Assembly (NCBI GenBank): GCA_001600175.1
Contig: BCJC01000007.1
Location: 1,326,115-1,390,114 of the forward strand
Length of the DNA: 64,000 nt
From: Erythrobasidium yunnanense
Lineage: Eukaryota; Basidiomycota; Cystobasidiomycetes; Erythrobasidiales; Erythrobasidiaceae
Reading direction: 5' to 3'
Every line of letters starts with the position of its first letter. Positions within the stretch are counted from its first letter, which is position 1. The position numbers and the translations under genes are program-made. Below are positions 46,638-57,726 of this stretch, one piece after another. Below the pieces are notes generated by a model. The model made no database searches, had not been told where the DNA came from, and saw nothing but the letters and a program-made list of their open reading frames with translations.

Positions 46638-49600
46638 TTATTCTTCGGAAAGACCCTTAACAAGAGCGTGGATACCGCCCACACCAAGACCTCCATGCTT
46701 GGGATAGCAGATGTAGACCATGTCTTGCTCGGTGCCGAACTGCCGCAACAATTATCAGCAAGAACTCAAGCATCTGTGTGCGTCTATGCTCACCTTAGCT
46801 CTGAACTCCGGCTTGGATAGCAGGTGGAACGAGCTTGTTATAGCATCGTAAGCCTTTGAGAGCGTCTTCATCTTCAGTGCGCTCTGGTGAGAGCCCTCGC
46901 CAAGGTGAGTAGCAGCGGATGTTCCGAATGTAGTCGAGTGGCAGCCTGCTTCTCCCAAAGTCGTGATGGCTGTAGAGAGGAGAAGCTCGATAGCTCCTGG
47001 TGGACCATCGGGGAAAGAGAGCGAGTACTTGATCTGCCAGCCGTGCATGGGTGCTAGCTGAGCCAAAGTGACAAGAGCGACGATCTGCAAGACACACAAT
47101 AGTCAGTGACTGGCTCGAAATGACATAGGTCATTTTGGGAGTCACCTTTCCCTGCTTGTCAGTAGCGTAGAAGTACCGTCTATGGGCGCTATCGTCCCAA
47201 GGCAACAGACTTGTAGTATGCATCTGCTTGCCCTCACGGGTACCTCGCCAATCCTGATAGCGATGGAACGCTTAGCTCCGTGCGCTAACAGCTGAACTGA
47301 CTCGGGACTGACCTCCATTCGCTGATCGATTTCAGCACGAATCTTCTCATCCGGCAAAGAATCGCAAACGACAGCTTTGACACCATTATTTCTAGCTTGC
47401 GTAATCTTCTTGCCCAAGTTGGAGCGCGTAGTCTGGCTGTTCGGGTTGTGTGCGGTTGGGTCAATTCGCTCTTCTGCTGCAACGGCGAGGGAGCGCCAGT
47501 CGAAATCTTTGGCCATGATTTGTTCAGTAGGCTCGTCGACGCAGACGAAGAGAGGCTTGAGCTTCCTCTCTTTCTTGAGGTAGGCCAAGTAGCGTGTAAC
47601 AACGGTCTGGCGAGCGAAATCATAGCGTTAGCAGAGGTGTAAGATGAAGGGACAATTGGAGCGGCATACCTTCAGATGTTTGTCATCGCACAATGGACGA
47701 CCCCATGAAATAGCAAAGCCTTCGCTCTCTCGGAAGCCACAGGCTGCACCACTTTCTGAATCTCGCCAGATCTCCCAGCTTGGGTCCAAGTATACAGTAT
47801 TGGCAGCGTCTCCGTATGAAGCGACTGGATGCACAAATCACTTATCAGTATGTCTCGAGAAATGTAAGGTCGACTTTTGACTCACTAAGATCCTCCACAG
47901 AAGGTAGAGGAGGGTCCTCTCCACGTCGTCTGGCAGTATCCCAGTCGTCCAAGTTGACTTCTGGTCCTCTTAGCGAAGCACCTCCATTCGGCGTCTTGTC
48001 CTCGGGGAATGACTTCGGGTCTCTCGGGAACAGCGAAGCCCATCTTACATTTCCTAGATCCAAGAAAAGGAAGATAACGCGCTCTAAACCGATACCACCA
48101 CCACCATGAGGCGGGCAGCCCCATCTGAATCCATCTAGGTAATCGACCATCTGCTTCGGGTCGATCTTGGCAGCTTTCATCTTTTCTTCTAGTAAAGGAG
48201 CATGGTGGATTCTCTGTCCTCCAGAAAGGATCTCTTGTCCTCTTAGGAAGAAATCCGCAGAATTGGAGATCCGTGGATCGTCTGGATCAGGCATGGTGTA
48301 GAACGGCCGTGCAGAAGCAGGGAATTTATCGACGATGTAGTAGTCGGTGTTGTATTTCTCCTTAACGAGTTTGCCCAAATGCTTCTCCGTAGGAGTGCTG
48401 AAATCCTCGTATTCGGAGATCAGCTCCCCGTCCTCGCGCCAGCCTGAGTCGTTCAGGATCTTGACAGCCTCTTTGAATGTCAGGCGAACAGTCTTATCAG
48501 GGATGACAAGGTCTTGGGAGGGGAATTGGCGGCGGATGATGTCGATGAGGTGGCTGTGGTTCTTTTGTAAATTCTGGAAGAGATTGATGAACATGCCGTC
48601 GAGGGTGTCGATGACTGAAAGAGCGAGCGAAGGTCAGCATGCGAAGTGTCGGTGATAGAAGTCAGCTGACCTTCATGGTAATCGTTATCGATCTGCATCT
48701 CCAGATCCATTCCGATGAACTCGGTCATGCTGCCAGAAAATTATCAGTAACGGCCAACCTGACCCCTCTAAGTCTGTCTCGGAACTCACTGTCTAGCAGT
48801 CTGTGAATTCTCCGCCCTGAACACCGGTCCAATCTCAAACACACGTTCCATATCTCCCGCAATACACATCTGTTTCGCCAACTGCGGACTCTGGGCTAGA
48901 GAAATAGGTCTCTTGAAATAGTCTACCTTAAACACTGATGCCCCACTCTCTGGAGCGCCTTGTTGGAATTTAGAAGACTGGATCTCCGTGAAACCTTGTT
49001 CTGTAAGATAGGTGCGGAAATAGTGGCATACGGCGGCGCGGAATTGGAAGATGGCTTGGGAGACGGGTGTCTAGAGAAACTTGTCAGTATCTGGCTTTGC
49101 AATTCCTCATATACTTTCTGTGCGCATACACGGAGAGAGGCGACTCGGTTGCTGAAGTGCATCCTGGCGGACACTTGATTTCCGAGATGGGAGTGATTCT
49201 GCACATTTGGTTCCTTAGGTCAGCTTGTCTGATCTGTGTATCACGCAAAAACTAGCTGCAGCGCACCTCGTGGAAATCAGACTCTGGCCGCGCAGCATCG
49301 TGAATATTGAAAGGAGGGGCAGCGGTGACTTGCGAGACTACGTGTAGCTATATCCAATCACACGACCTTCAGTCCTTATCCACCAATACTCGTTAAAGCA
49401 TGCGGCACAGCTGACCTTCTTTATCCTGACTTCGACGTTATGGATAGTGGTATAGTGAATATCCGACTGTCCATGTTTATGTGGATCTTGCACGACCGCT
49501 CGTACGAGGACTATCGTTTCTTGCGGCAAGCGCTCTACGAAGCGAACCATGTTTTCGGAAACTTCATTCTCTTGAATACTCAGCACGCCTTGAAGCTCTT

Positions 49601-50488
49601 GATAGCGCTGGCGGAAGATGACGAATGCTAGCTTGGCGCCTGGACATAGCACGGTTTAGCGAATAAACAGTAGAGGATAGACGATCGCGCACTTTGAGGT
49701 CGCACGCTTTGTATCCTTGCTCGGAAATATACCTCGTCGCCTTCACTCTTCTTTGCAATCTCTACGAATGTGTCTTTCCTATCAAGCCCAGAATACGCGT
49801 TAGCTTTACCCAAATATAGGAACCAGCCAAAGAGCTCGTCCACTCACCTTCCGGACGTATCCACACCGACGTTAGGCGTCGCATCGATGTTCAAGAATCC
49901 ATAATGTTTGTTCAGAGGATCCTTCTCGTATGCTTCTTTATAGCCGAGTTCACGCTGTAGCTGTTCCTGCTTGAGTTCCATTGCCTTGTCCACCCTCAAT
50001 GCTCTCGTATCTTCTTGAGTGATGGTATGATGCATTCCAGGTCGTGCTGCTGTCTTCTCATCCATTGACGCTCTCGGGGATGCTGATGACGATCCCTCGG
50101 TATGCTTCTTCTTGTTCCCCAGGGATGCTTTCACAGCCAAGAAATGTTCGTGTGGATCTTTGCACTTGGTGCTATTGCTTCTCTCCAGCCCATCTGCGTG
50201 CGAGTCTGCGTGCTTTTCATGCTTGTTGTGCTTGCCAAACAGGGCGTCCAAGGGACCATGGCTCTTGTTGGAGGCAGCATGACCAGCAGGATGAGTTGTA
50301 TGATCATGGTTGACTGGCGTTGTCGCTCCACTGGCTACAGGCGAGTTCAAATCTGAATTGACGTGGGCCAGCGCTGCATGATGCGGGTCTGTCGGAGTCG
50401 CAGTCCCAGAAGCAGAGCTGCCCTCATGCTTATCCTTGTTGTCGTGGTGTGTCAGCTTGTTGAGAGCATTCTTGACCAGCTTCGACAT
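46638..50488 (-). CDS. erdS: Ergosteryl-3beta-O-L-aspartate synthase: aspartyl-tRNA synthetase fused to DUF2156
   Basis: ErdS charges tRNA-Asp and then moves the aspartate to the 3-OH of ergosterol. Thirteen exons join in frame to 1039 residues. Residues 1-~190 are a His/Lys/Ser-rich extension. The class IIb AspRS follows: OB-fold (EVYFRARIQSVRPQ, LAFVIFRQRYQELQG), motif 2 FEIGPVFRAENSQTARH (Arg about 452), SADFFLRGQEILSGGQRIHH and motif 3 GCPPHGGGGIGLERV (Arg about 659). The intron at 47885-47825 joins EDL to IASYGDAANTVYLDPSW, so the DUF2156 (GNAT-like transferase) domain, about 724-1039, continues in the same frame. It includes AISWGRPLCDDKHLK, LFVCVDEPTEQ, AVAAEERIDPTAHN, HGWQIKYSLSFPDGPPG, GCHSTTFGTSAA and LGVGGIHALVKGL. 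Each domain alone is recognisable; fused, they define ErdS. A separate cytosolic AspRS should exist elsewhere. Confidence 0.93.
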
Positions 50489-50900
50489 TGTCGCAGGCTC
50501 AAATTGGAGCAGAGGGAGAGAGAGATACCCTAGTGCTCGGTCGGGCTGACAACGCCTTGAAGGAAGAAGAAGAAGGAAACGAGAAGGAGCAAAGGCAAGG
50601 TAGGGAGTTGATGTATGTATACCTTCCAAGACTATTACGTACATCAGCTTGCAAAGCTCGCTCATCTAGGCCCTGATAAATTGACGCAGATGAGATGGGA
50701 TGGCCTATTTGGGGACATCTCGCAGATAACGCCGAGTCGCAGCTGCAGTTACTGCATCAGTGTCGCATCAGTCACATAATCTGATAGTGCTCTGTCTTGT
50801 TTCTTCCGCAAGAAAGCCCTGACACCAGACCTTATCCCCGTATTACGAAGATCCCAAATCCATGCTTCGAAAGACGTTCGCATTACCATCAAGCATACAC
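50489..50900. promoter_or_regulatory. Upstream region of the ErdS gene
   Basis: This 412-bp spacer lies between the SF3A3 stop and the ErdS start, both minus strand. About 70-110 bp upstream of the ErdS ATG the coding strand has a CT-rich tract (purine-rich near 50560-50600 on the plus strand), a common core-promoter feature in fungi. The 5' leader continues an open frame upstream of the chosen ATG, but without domain content. Confidence 0.45.
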
Positions 50901-52725
50901 TTATATGAGGCCCTGTCTCTTGAGGTCCTCATACGTCTTCCTATTGTACACATTCCCCTCGTCGTCCTCAATCTCCTCCATCGTCTCTACAGAGAGCGCA
51001 TCCTGGCGTCCTTGATTCTTCAGCTTCTCAGCCAGTGCAACCGCATCTGCTATCTTCGTAATCTCGTGGAAATGCTTCGTGTTGGGCAGACCTAGTGCAC
51101 GCATGCCGAAAGCATGGCGGGCTTCCTGGAAGTGTCGCTCGAAGTTTTTCCTGGACAAACGACCGGAATCAGCATGTAGATGACAGAGTATACGTTGACA
51201 AGAAAGTCACGCACCTGCCGCGGTAAGAGAAGTTTGAGCAAATCTCACAGTCATACTCGACTCCCAGTCCGTGAAGTTTGTACAGCCAGAAGGGAATAGG
51301 TTTTCCATCCCATCCAAGGGGCAGTTTCAGAGGATTATAAATTCTTTCTTCCTCATCATCATCTCCCAGCGCCCCATTTGCACCATTCTCATCTCCGTTG
51401 TTGATACCAGCTGAAGCGTTTCCTCCCTTCTTTGCTGCTTTCTCAGACTTGGCAGCGTATTCTTCAGCTTCTTTCCTCTCTCTCAACTCGAGCTCCTCAT
51501 TCTCGATCTGGCGCTCTTTGTCCGTCAAAGCCTGTTTGCGCTCAACATTCGCTTTCGTGTCGTTTCGGATCACAAGCAGCGGTGAGTCGTAGTCGGATAC
51601 GAGCGTCCGGACCTGATATTCGAGTAAAGCCATGGAACGGGCTTTCTCATTGTTTGTTAGGTTGGCAGTTGAGGATGAAGAGGTGGAGGTGGAAGCTTGG
51701 GCGGAGGAAGCGGTGCTGTCGCCATTTGTCTGGGCGGCGGCTTTCTTGAGATGGTTCTTGGACTTGAGATGTGCGTCGTAGACAGTCTGCTTGGCATACG
51801 AGCGCTGGCCTGAACACCGAATGCCAGGATCCGTCAGAACGGCTATCATCGCGATAAGACAGGGGTGTATATTTGCTTACAGGCGGCACACCATATACCC
51901 TCCTGCACTGCCGCCTGTCCATTCGCAGTCGCTTCGTTCCATCCTTCGACCTGTCCTTTCTCCCACTTCCCTCTAAATTCATTGACCGCTATCTCCAGCT
52001 CGCTATCCAGGTCTTTCAGCGGGAATGATCTCGTATAGAACGACTTCAGGTAATCTAGTAGCGCTTGTAGGTATTTCGCATAGTTGTCGTTCTTGGCCGC
52101 TCGAGGGATCTTGTCGAAAGCGTCAAAGTCGTCCAGGTATTGAAGGTAGTTGATCCGCTTGATGCCGTGCCCTAGGTTGGAATGCCGTTCGTGCAGAGCG
52201 ACCAAGTCGAGGTAGCGTCCTAGAAACTCTTCGCCAGAGAACATGCGGTCGAGGACTGCGATTTCGAGTCCGGAGGAGTTAGCCGCTGTGCTTTGTAACA
52301 CGAATATATGAGAGAGCGGATGGCTCACAATCCCTTCCATCCACAAAGCCAGCCCCAAACAAGGACGAGTAATCCACTTTTTCCTCCTCGTCTACCCTCG
52401 AAGCGTTCTCTGGGAATTTGCGATGGTATTCCTTCAAGCCCGCTAGTCTGTTATAGAACTCTGCTATACCTCCATTCGCAATAGCTTCCATCTCAGTCTG
52501 ACGGGGATGGCTTCCATTGACATTATCCTTGTAGGCCAGCCTGAGCTCGGATGAACGGTCTACGATACGGTCTAGGAGGTGCGATGCTTGATGTTTGGCA
52601 GCTAGACGTTCACGGTGTAGCTTGTAGTTGTCCTCGGGAACAGCAAGAAGATGGGTTAAAGCTTGCTCGTACGTCTCCAGAGCCAGGTGCGTCTGGCGCT
52701 GCGACTCGATGACAGACGTGGACAT
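50901..52725 (-). CDS. SF3A3: Splicing factor 3A subunit 3 (SF3a60/Prp9)
   Basis: SF3a60 is a U2 snRNP protein needed for prespliceosome assembly. The start at 52725 ([17 protein letters not shown]) opens an N-terminal helical region with [15 protein letters not shown]. Then come [38 protein letters not shown] and [19 protein letters not shown] first zinc finger is split by an intron ([24 protein letters not shown]). The C-terminal matrin-type finger reads [20 protein letters not shown], again spliced, followed by [20 protein letters not shown] and the usual end [13 protein letters not shown]. All family landmarks are present in order. A Ser/Ala-rich insertion lies between the fingers. With SF3B6 it is the second U2 snRNP gene in the window. 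It is head to head with the LisH-CTLH gene (136 bp). Confidence 0.94.
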
Positions 52726-52861
52726 TGTAGACTATTCAACTCTTTGATTCTGGAGTCTTGAATTGTCCTTTGAGTTCCAGCTTGAATCTTGAAGAGTCGT
52801 CGTCTGGACAAGCCTTTACTCACTCGCTAATCCAAAGTGCACAGTCTTGAATTTCCCAAGG

Positions 52862-54471
52862 ATGGCCAACGATGATGTTAATACGACGACAATGAAAGAC
52901 CCTACGATACATCCTGGAATGACACTGCAAGGCGCGCCCAAGCTGGCCCTAAAGAGCGACGAGATGCGCAAGATTGTGCTCGACTACCTCACGCACAGCG
53001 CTTACGTCGATACAGCCATCGCGTTCGCAAGAGAGAGTAGTAGCAGTAGCTCTACTCAGGCATCTGGATCAGGCTCTGGAGCTGCTGGATCAGCCGGACT
53101 GGCCGCGTCCGCGAATGGCGACGACATGGACGAAGATGCAGATATGCAAGACGACGATGATGAGATTCAAGACGGGGATGCAGATGCTACCATCCGCGAC
53201 AATGAGCACGATGGCTCGAGTAACGGGCGCAGTAGTGGTAGTTCCGATAACGATATCGACACACCTATGCTGAGACGCGAGGATATACGGCTCATACGTA
53301 TACGAAGAGGTAACACTAAGTATCCCTGTATACTTGCTGGACCACTGTTGATGCTGGTTGAGCAGAGATCATGCGTTTAGTGCAGCAAGGGCACATCCAA
53401 CAGGCCATCGATCTATGCAACGCGCACTTCCCTTCAGTCCTCACTCCACCTTCATCTTCTTCTTCGTCCAAAGCGTCTCGTACAGCAGCGATATCGAATA
53501 CTTCCTCGTCATCCGCCTCATCATCAGCAGCTACACCTCGCGGGTCTCTCCCTTCCTCAAGCTCAGCTGGCTTGTTCAACCGCAATGTCTCCTCTTCTTC
53601 ATCATCCAAATCATCAGCTACTTCATCCCTCCTCCATGCCTTCTCTTCCCATATCTCCTCTTCGAATCCCGCGATCTCTTCATTACCCATACTCCTTTCC
53701 CTATCATTACAAATACAACTTTTCATCGAAGTCGTGCGATCATCAGCGAATGGCATCTCTGGATCTACGATTTCCCGCCCCAGTACACCGTATTCACAAG
53801 CACATTCTCCAAGTTCCAACAACGGTACAGGATCAATGGAGGGTTCTACAGCTTCTCTCGCATCAAATGGCTCTTCGCAAATGTCAACTACGTCCGTGCT
53901 AAGCTCAACAAGCACGAATGGCTCGACGTCCGCTATACAAGTAGCACTCACACATGCGCAGAACCTGCATGCCCAAGCTAGTCTTCTACCGGATCCAGGG
54001 ATGAGAGCGGCATATCTAAAAGAACTAGAAACAGTCTCTGGCTTGTTGCCGTATCACGATCCGAGGACGAGCCCTGTTGCATATTATCTGGATGAATCGA
54101 GGAGGGATGTGTTGGCGAACATGGTCAATGGGGCTATCTTACGTACGTGATGCATCAAGCATTCGTAGATGGCGCATGGCTGATACGTACTCGTCAGTGA
54201 GTCTGGGACACTCGTCTACTTCGTCGAAGCTCGCGCAGATAGTAGCGCAGAATCAGACTGTCTGGCGATGCTTGAATGAACTGAAAGCTACATATCCGCC
54301 CGAGAAAGGAAGTGCAAAGGATAAAGCGCCTAGGGTGCGTCAAATAACAGTGTGCTATATTGGTTGTAAGCGGCTGACCTATGTTTCCTATGATTCACCG
54401 CGCAGGCTATTCTTCCGTTCGACATGGACACCTTCCTCAATACTGCAACTCTACCGGGGCAGACTCACTGA
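52862..54471 (+). CDS. LisH-CTLH-CRA protein related to RanBPM/Gid1, no SPRY domain
   Basis: LisH-CTLH-CRA proteins are scaffold subunits of the GID/CTLH ubiquitin ligase. The LisH motif reads EMRKIVLDYLTHSAYVDTAI. A Ser/Asp-rich linker precedes a CTLH region split by an intron (MLRREDIRLIRIRR, then MRLVQQGHIQQAIDLCNAHF). After a long Ser-rich insertion come LQIQLFIEVVRSSANG and LLPYHDPRTSPVAYYLDESR. The CRA part is spliced as VNGAILLSLGHSSTSSKLAQ, with the end ILPFDMDTFLNTATLPGQTH at 54471. The phrases DPRTSPV and VNGAIL resemble RanBP9/10 and Gid1 more than Gid8. The SPRY domain normally ahead of LisH in that group is absent, and the upstream gene is divergent, so it is not simply missed. 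A minus-strand frame opposite the Ser codons is a shadow. Confidence 0.85.
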
Positions 54472-54977
54472 GATCCAACATCTTTCATGCGTCGCAACCA
54501 GCTGTGTAAATCAGTCATTAAGCTTACGTACATTGTTGATGTCTCAATACTCTATCAAGCGCAACAGCCTGCGTGCGAGTTATAACAACTGGGACTCTGT
54601 CTGTCTGGCATGATCTAGCTTGACTATGGCCCGTTCTACTGTGACCGAATGCCGTGCTCCAATAAGCCAGCATATCGTTTTTACGTACCGTGGACGGGGA
54701 ACATAAAAAATCGTGCTAAGACGGTTCAGAGCAACAAATAGCTAGCATTGCAAAACGAAATGAGAAGAATACAACAACGAAGCACTACTCCCAGCAGATG
54801 GCACAAATGGGATGACTGAAGGCTCAAACACTGGTTATACTAACGCGACGTCTTCTCGCTTGAAAAGGGGAGGGAGGTCTGACCGCCGAAAGGCCATTCG
54901 ACTTGCCTGCACGTCGCGGCATTGACAACGCTGCGTGTGATGAAGACAAAGGTGGTGAAGTAGAGGAGAGCTCATGC
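54472..54977. other. Tail-to-tail spacer LisH-CTLH/FYV7
   Basis: This ~500-bp spacer lies between two stop codons. It is AT-richer near 54690-54780. A box like the C/D snoRNA C motif (gtgatgaag near 54937) occurs, but no matching D box and terminal stem were found, so no RNA gene is called. Confidence 0.5.
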
Positions 54978-56080
54978 TCACTTCTTGCCAACACTCTTCT
55001 CGATCTTGCCTAAGAGGACGTCCATTCTTTTTCCCTATGTCAAGGTTCTAGCATCAGCTTTAGCTTTCGTGGGCGTCTTCAATGCATCTTACCATCATCG
55101 GCTGACCCGTCCTTCCCTTCTTCATCCAGTCTCTCTTCTTCTCCTTTCGCTCATTCCTCTTCTCTTCAATCTCATCCTCCGTCAATCTCTGCCTCTTCTG
55201 CGGAGGCTGTTGTTCCACCTCCTCTCTTCTCCCTCTTCCTTTACCCTTCCCATCGTGCCTTCGATCAGGATGAACATGATTCGGATTTGCAGATGCGGAT
55301 GCGGATATCGAGGATGATGGGCCAGGAGGAGCGCCATCTTCATCATCTAGCATATCGTCTGGATGTCGTTCCATTTCACTCGATTTCCGCTTGCTGAGAA
55401 TAGGTCGTGGAGGGACTATATCTTCTTGCATCGCCAAAGGATCTCTCTTCGGCCGTTTGCTTCTGACCCGACTTGGACCGGCTTCTTCTTCTTCTTGCAT
55501 TATAGAATCACCTTCATGTGTATCGTCTAGGCTGTCTTCAACATCCATTGAATCGTCATCTTCGCGGGTCGCACGGGCAGCAGTTGCTCCAGCTGAAAGC
55601 CCTTTGCCTAGCCCTTCTCGCTGTAGCATTTTCGCATACTGTTTCTTGACTTTTGCATTATGTATCAGAGAAGCTTTGATCTTATCGGCTGGTCGCGTTA
55701 ACGAGGGGGGGATGTTATAGGCTCAGCTATCGTTCGCAAGTAGAACAGTACATGATTGATCAGTGCACACCTTTTCCAGTGTACACGCCTGGAGCTGGTT
55801 TGCGGCCTATCCTGAATCCGGTCCTCTGCTTGGACTGCTGCTGATCTGACGAGGATGTCGCGAGTTTGCTGCCCGGTCCTTTTGACGGCCTTGATGACTT
55901 GGATCCAGATCCAGTAGCTGTTGATGTTGTATATGATGTTGACTGCTGAGGTCGCGATGATGATCCAGCTCCTCCTGATTTCCCTGCCCGACCTCTCTGC
56001 GGTCCTTTGCCCTTTCCCTTTGCTGCTTTGATCTCTTCCCTCCCTTGCTTGCTATACTTGAGCTTATCCTTGTTGGCCAT
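54978..56080 (-). CDS. FYV7: FYV7-like rRNA processing protein
   Basis: Fyv7 is a nucleolar protein needed for processing of the 35S pre-rRNA (CCDC59 in animals). Three exons (56080-55771, 55721-55093, 55034-54978) join in frame to 331 residues. The N-terminus is basic (MANKDKLKYSKQGREEIKAA). Around the first intron the sequence becomes FRIGRKPAPGVYTGKAYNIP, then ADKIKASLIHNAKVKKQYAK, which is the family core. After an acidic, disordered middle, the C-terminus reads RTGQPMMGKRMDVLLGKIEK, the other conserved Fyv7 element (GQP, then a helix). It is longer than yeast Fyv7 (about 150 residues) because of the middle. It is head to head with UTP30 at 121 bp, both acting in ribosome assembly. Confidence 0.83.
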
Positions 56081-56201
56081 TGTGTATATACTGGGTATAC
56101 ATCAAAGGTTAACCCCATCATCAGCCTTCCTTACATTCATCTCACGTGCATTGAAACACTTTCAAGACTCTGCTTTACACAATACCAAGTGATATACAAC
56201 G

Positions 56202-57608
56202 ATGGTCCGCGCAAAGAAGAACCATTCACGCAGCGCAAAGCTCACTGAGAAGCTATACATCAAGCCAAAATCAGTCAAAGCCTTACCGCCAGCTGAGCCC
56301 CCCAAGATTGAGAGCCTGAACGTCGACAAGAAGCAATGCAGTAAAGCTGTAACTGCGCTAGTCAGCTTTGCAAAGAAGAGAATTGCAGAGAAAGCAGAGA
56401 CGGATCTGCTGGCTGGGGAGGATAACGAGGATGTATGGCTCACCGTGGCATTGAAGCAGATGTGGGCGCATTTTGGGGCCATTTATAGTGCTATGAACTG
56501 ATGTATATCATGCAGGTCCCCCAAAGACAACCACAAACCAGCAAGAATCCCACTACCTAACCCTCTGATGGATCCTCGCAAGAACCCAGTCTGCCTGCTC
56601 GTCAAAGATCCCCAGCGCGAGTACAAGGACCTTCTAGAAAGCAAGAAGATCAAGTTCATAAGCAGAGTCGTCGGCATGTCCAAGCTACAAGGCAAAGTAT
56701 GCTCTTTCATCCAATTTCCAGATTTTTACATGATGCTGAATATACTGCATTGTGTGGTCCTGTTCTAGTTCAAGCCTTTCGAAGCTAGGAGACAGCTCAT
56801 GAAGGAGAACGACCTCTTCTTAGTGGATGACAGGATAGTGCCCGAGATGCCTCGCGTCTTGGGGAAAGCCTGGTTGCAAGCCAAAAAATCACCTATTCCC
56901 GTGACGCTTTCGCGGGCAGACTTGAAGGGTGAATTAGAGCGCGCGATCTCATCTACGTATCTGCGAATCAACAAGGGCACGTCTCTATCTATCAAAATCG
57001 GATCGCTAGAAGCGCATACGCCTGAACAACTGCAAGAGAACCTACTCGCTATCATCCCTCATCTAGCTATCAAGCTTCCCCTAGGCGGATGGGACAACGT
57101 CCAATCCTTGCATATTAAGACTACGTCTTCCATCGCTTTACCGATCTGGAACTGTTCCCTAGGTGACGCGAGCGACGAGAGTAAAGAAGGACGATTCTTC
57201 GCGCAGCCCATCAACAAGGAAGAGATAGAAGGTAAATTGAAAGGGAAAGCTATCAAGGAAGATAGGATACAGGAGAAGAAGGCGCGAAAGCTGTTGGGAG
57301 CTTCAGCTGATGAGATACGGGAAGCGCTGGAAGAAGGGTCGATAGCGGCGCAAGATGCAGGGTCCGAAATTGAAGGAGACGAGGAGGACGAAGAGGCGGA
57401 GGCGGAGTTGGAGGAGATTGACGAGTCGCTAGTCGTCCCTTCATCCCCCGCAAGCGAGAAAGCCAAGAAATCAAGCAAGAAGCCGAAGGCGAGGGGACCA
57501 GCTGTCGCTTCAGACGACAGGAAGACGGTCTCTAGCACGAGCAAAAAGATGAAAGGCCTGGATAGCGTAAAAGGTCTGCCTCGCAAAGCGAGCAAGAAGG
57601 CTGCTTAG
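56202..57608 (+). CDS. UTP30: Ribosomal L1-domain protein UTP30/CIC1 family
   Basis: This ribosome biogenesis factor has an L1-like fold (Utp30/Cic1, RSL1D1 in animals). Three exons (56202-56461, 56516-56696, 56769-57608) join in frame to 426 residues. The N-terminus is basic (MVRAKKNHSRSAKLTEKLYI). Splicing restores the L1 core: KPARIPLPNPLMDPRKNPVC, LLVKDPQREYKDLLE, KLQGKFKPFEARRQLMKEND, DLFLVDDRIVPEMPRVLGKA, PIPVTLSR and LKLPLGGWDNVQSLHI-like region (IKLPLGGWDNVQSLHIKTTS). The C-terminus has an acidic run (about residues 340-375) and a Lys-rich end. Utp30 and Cic1 are paralogues in budding yeast; I cannot separate them here. The first exon alone could be taken for a small separate protein, but the intron restores a continuous domain. 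Confidence 0.9.
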
Positions 57609-57726
57609 ACGCGCCGACTATAATCCCTTTCGAGTCTGACCATGTTGTTCCCTTCTCTCTTTCGCATGCTACTCCCTCTAGTATACTGCTTGTTGTTATT
57701 CTTCCATCGGAATACATTCGCTTCTA

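Noticed and set aside
46638-47824. DUF2156 part as a separate gene
   Set aside because: No start codon context, while splicing at 47885-47825 keeps the AspRS frame and matches the known ErdS linker.
53316-53951. 211-codon acidic minus-strand frame
   Set aside because: Reverse reading of poly-Ser codons in the LisH-CTLH gene.
54930-54977. Possible C/D snoRNA (C-box-like gtgatgaag)
   Set aside because: No D box at proper distance and no terminal stem.
56202-56501. Separate 99-residue basic protein (SRP14-like at first sight)
   Set aside because: An intron at 56462-56515 joins it in frame to the L1 domain, giving one UTP30/CIC1 protein.
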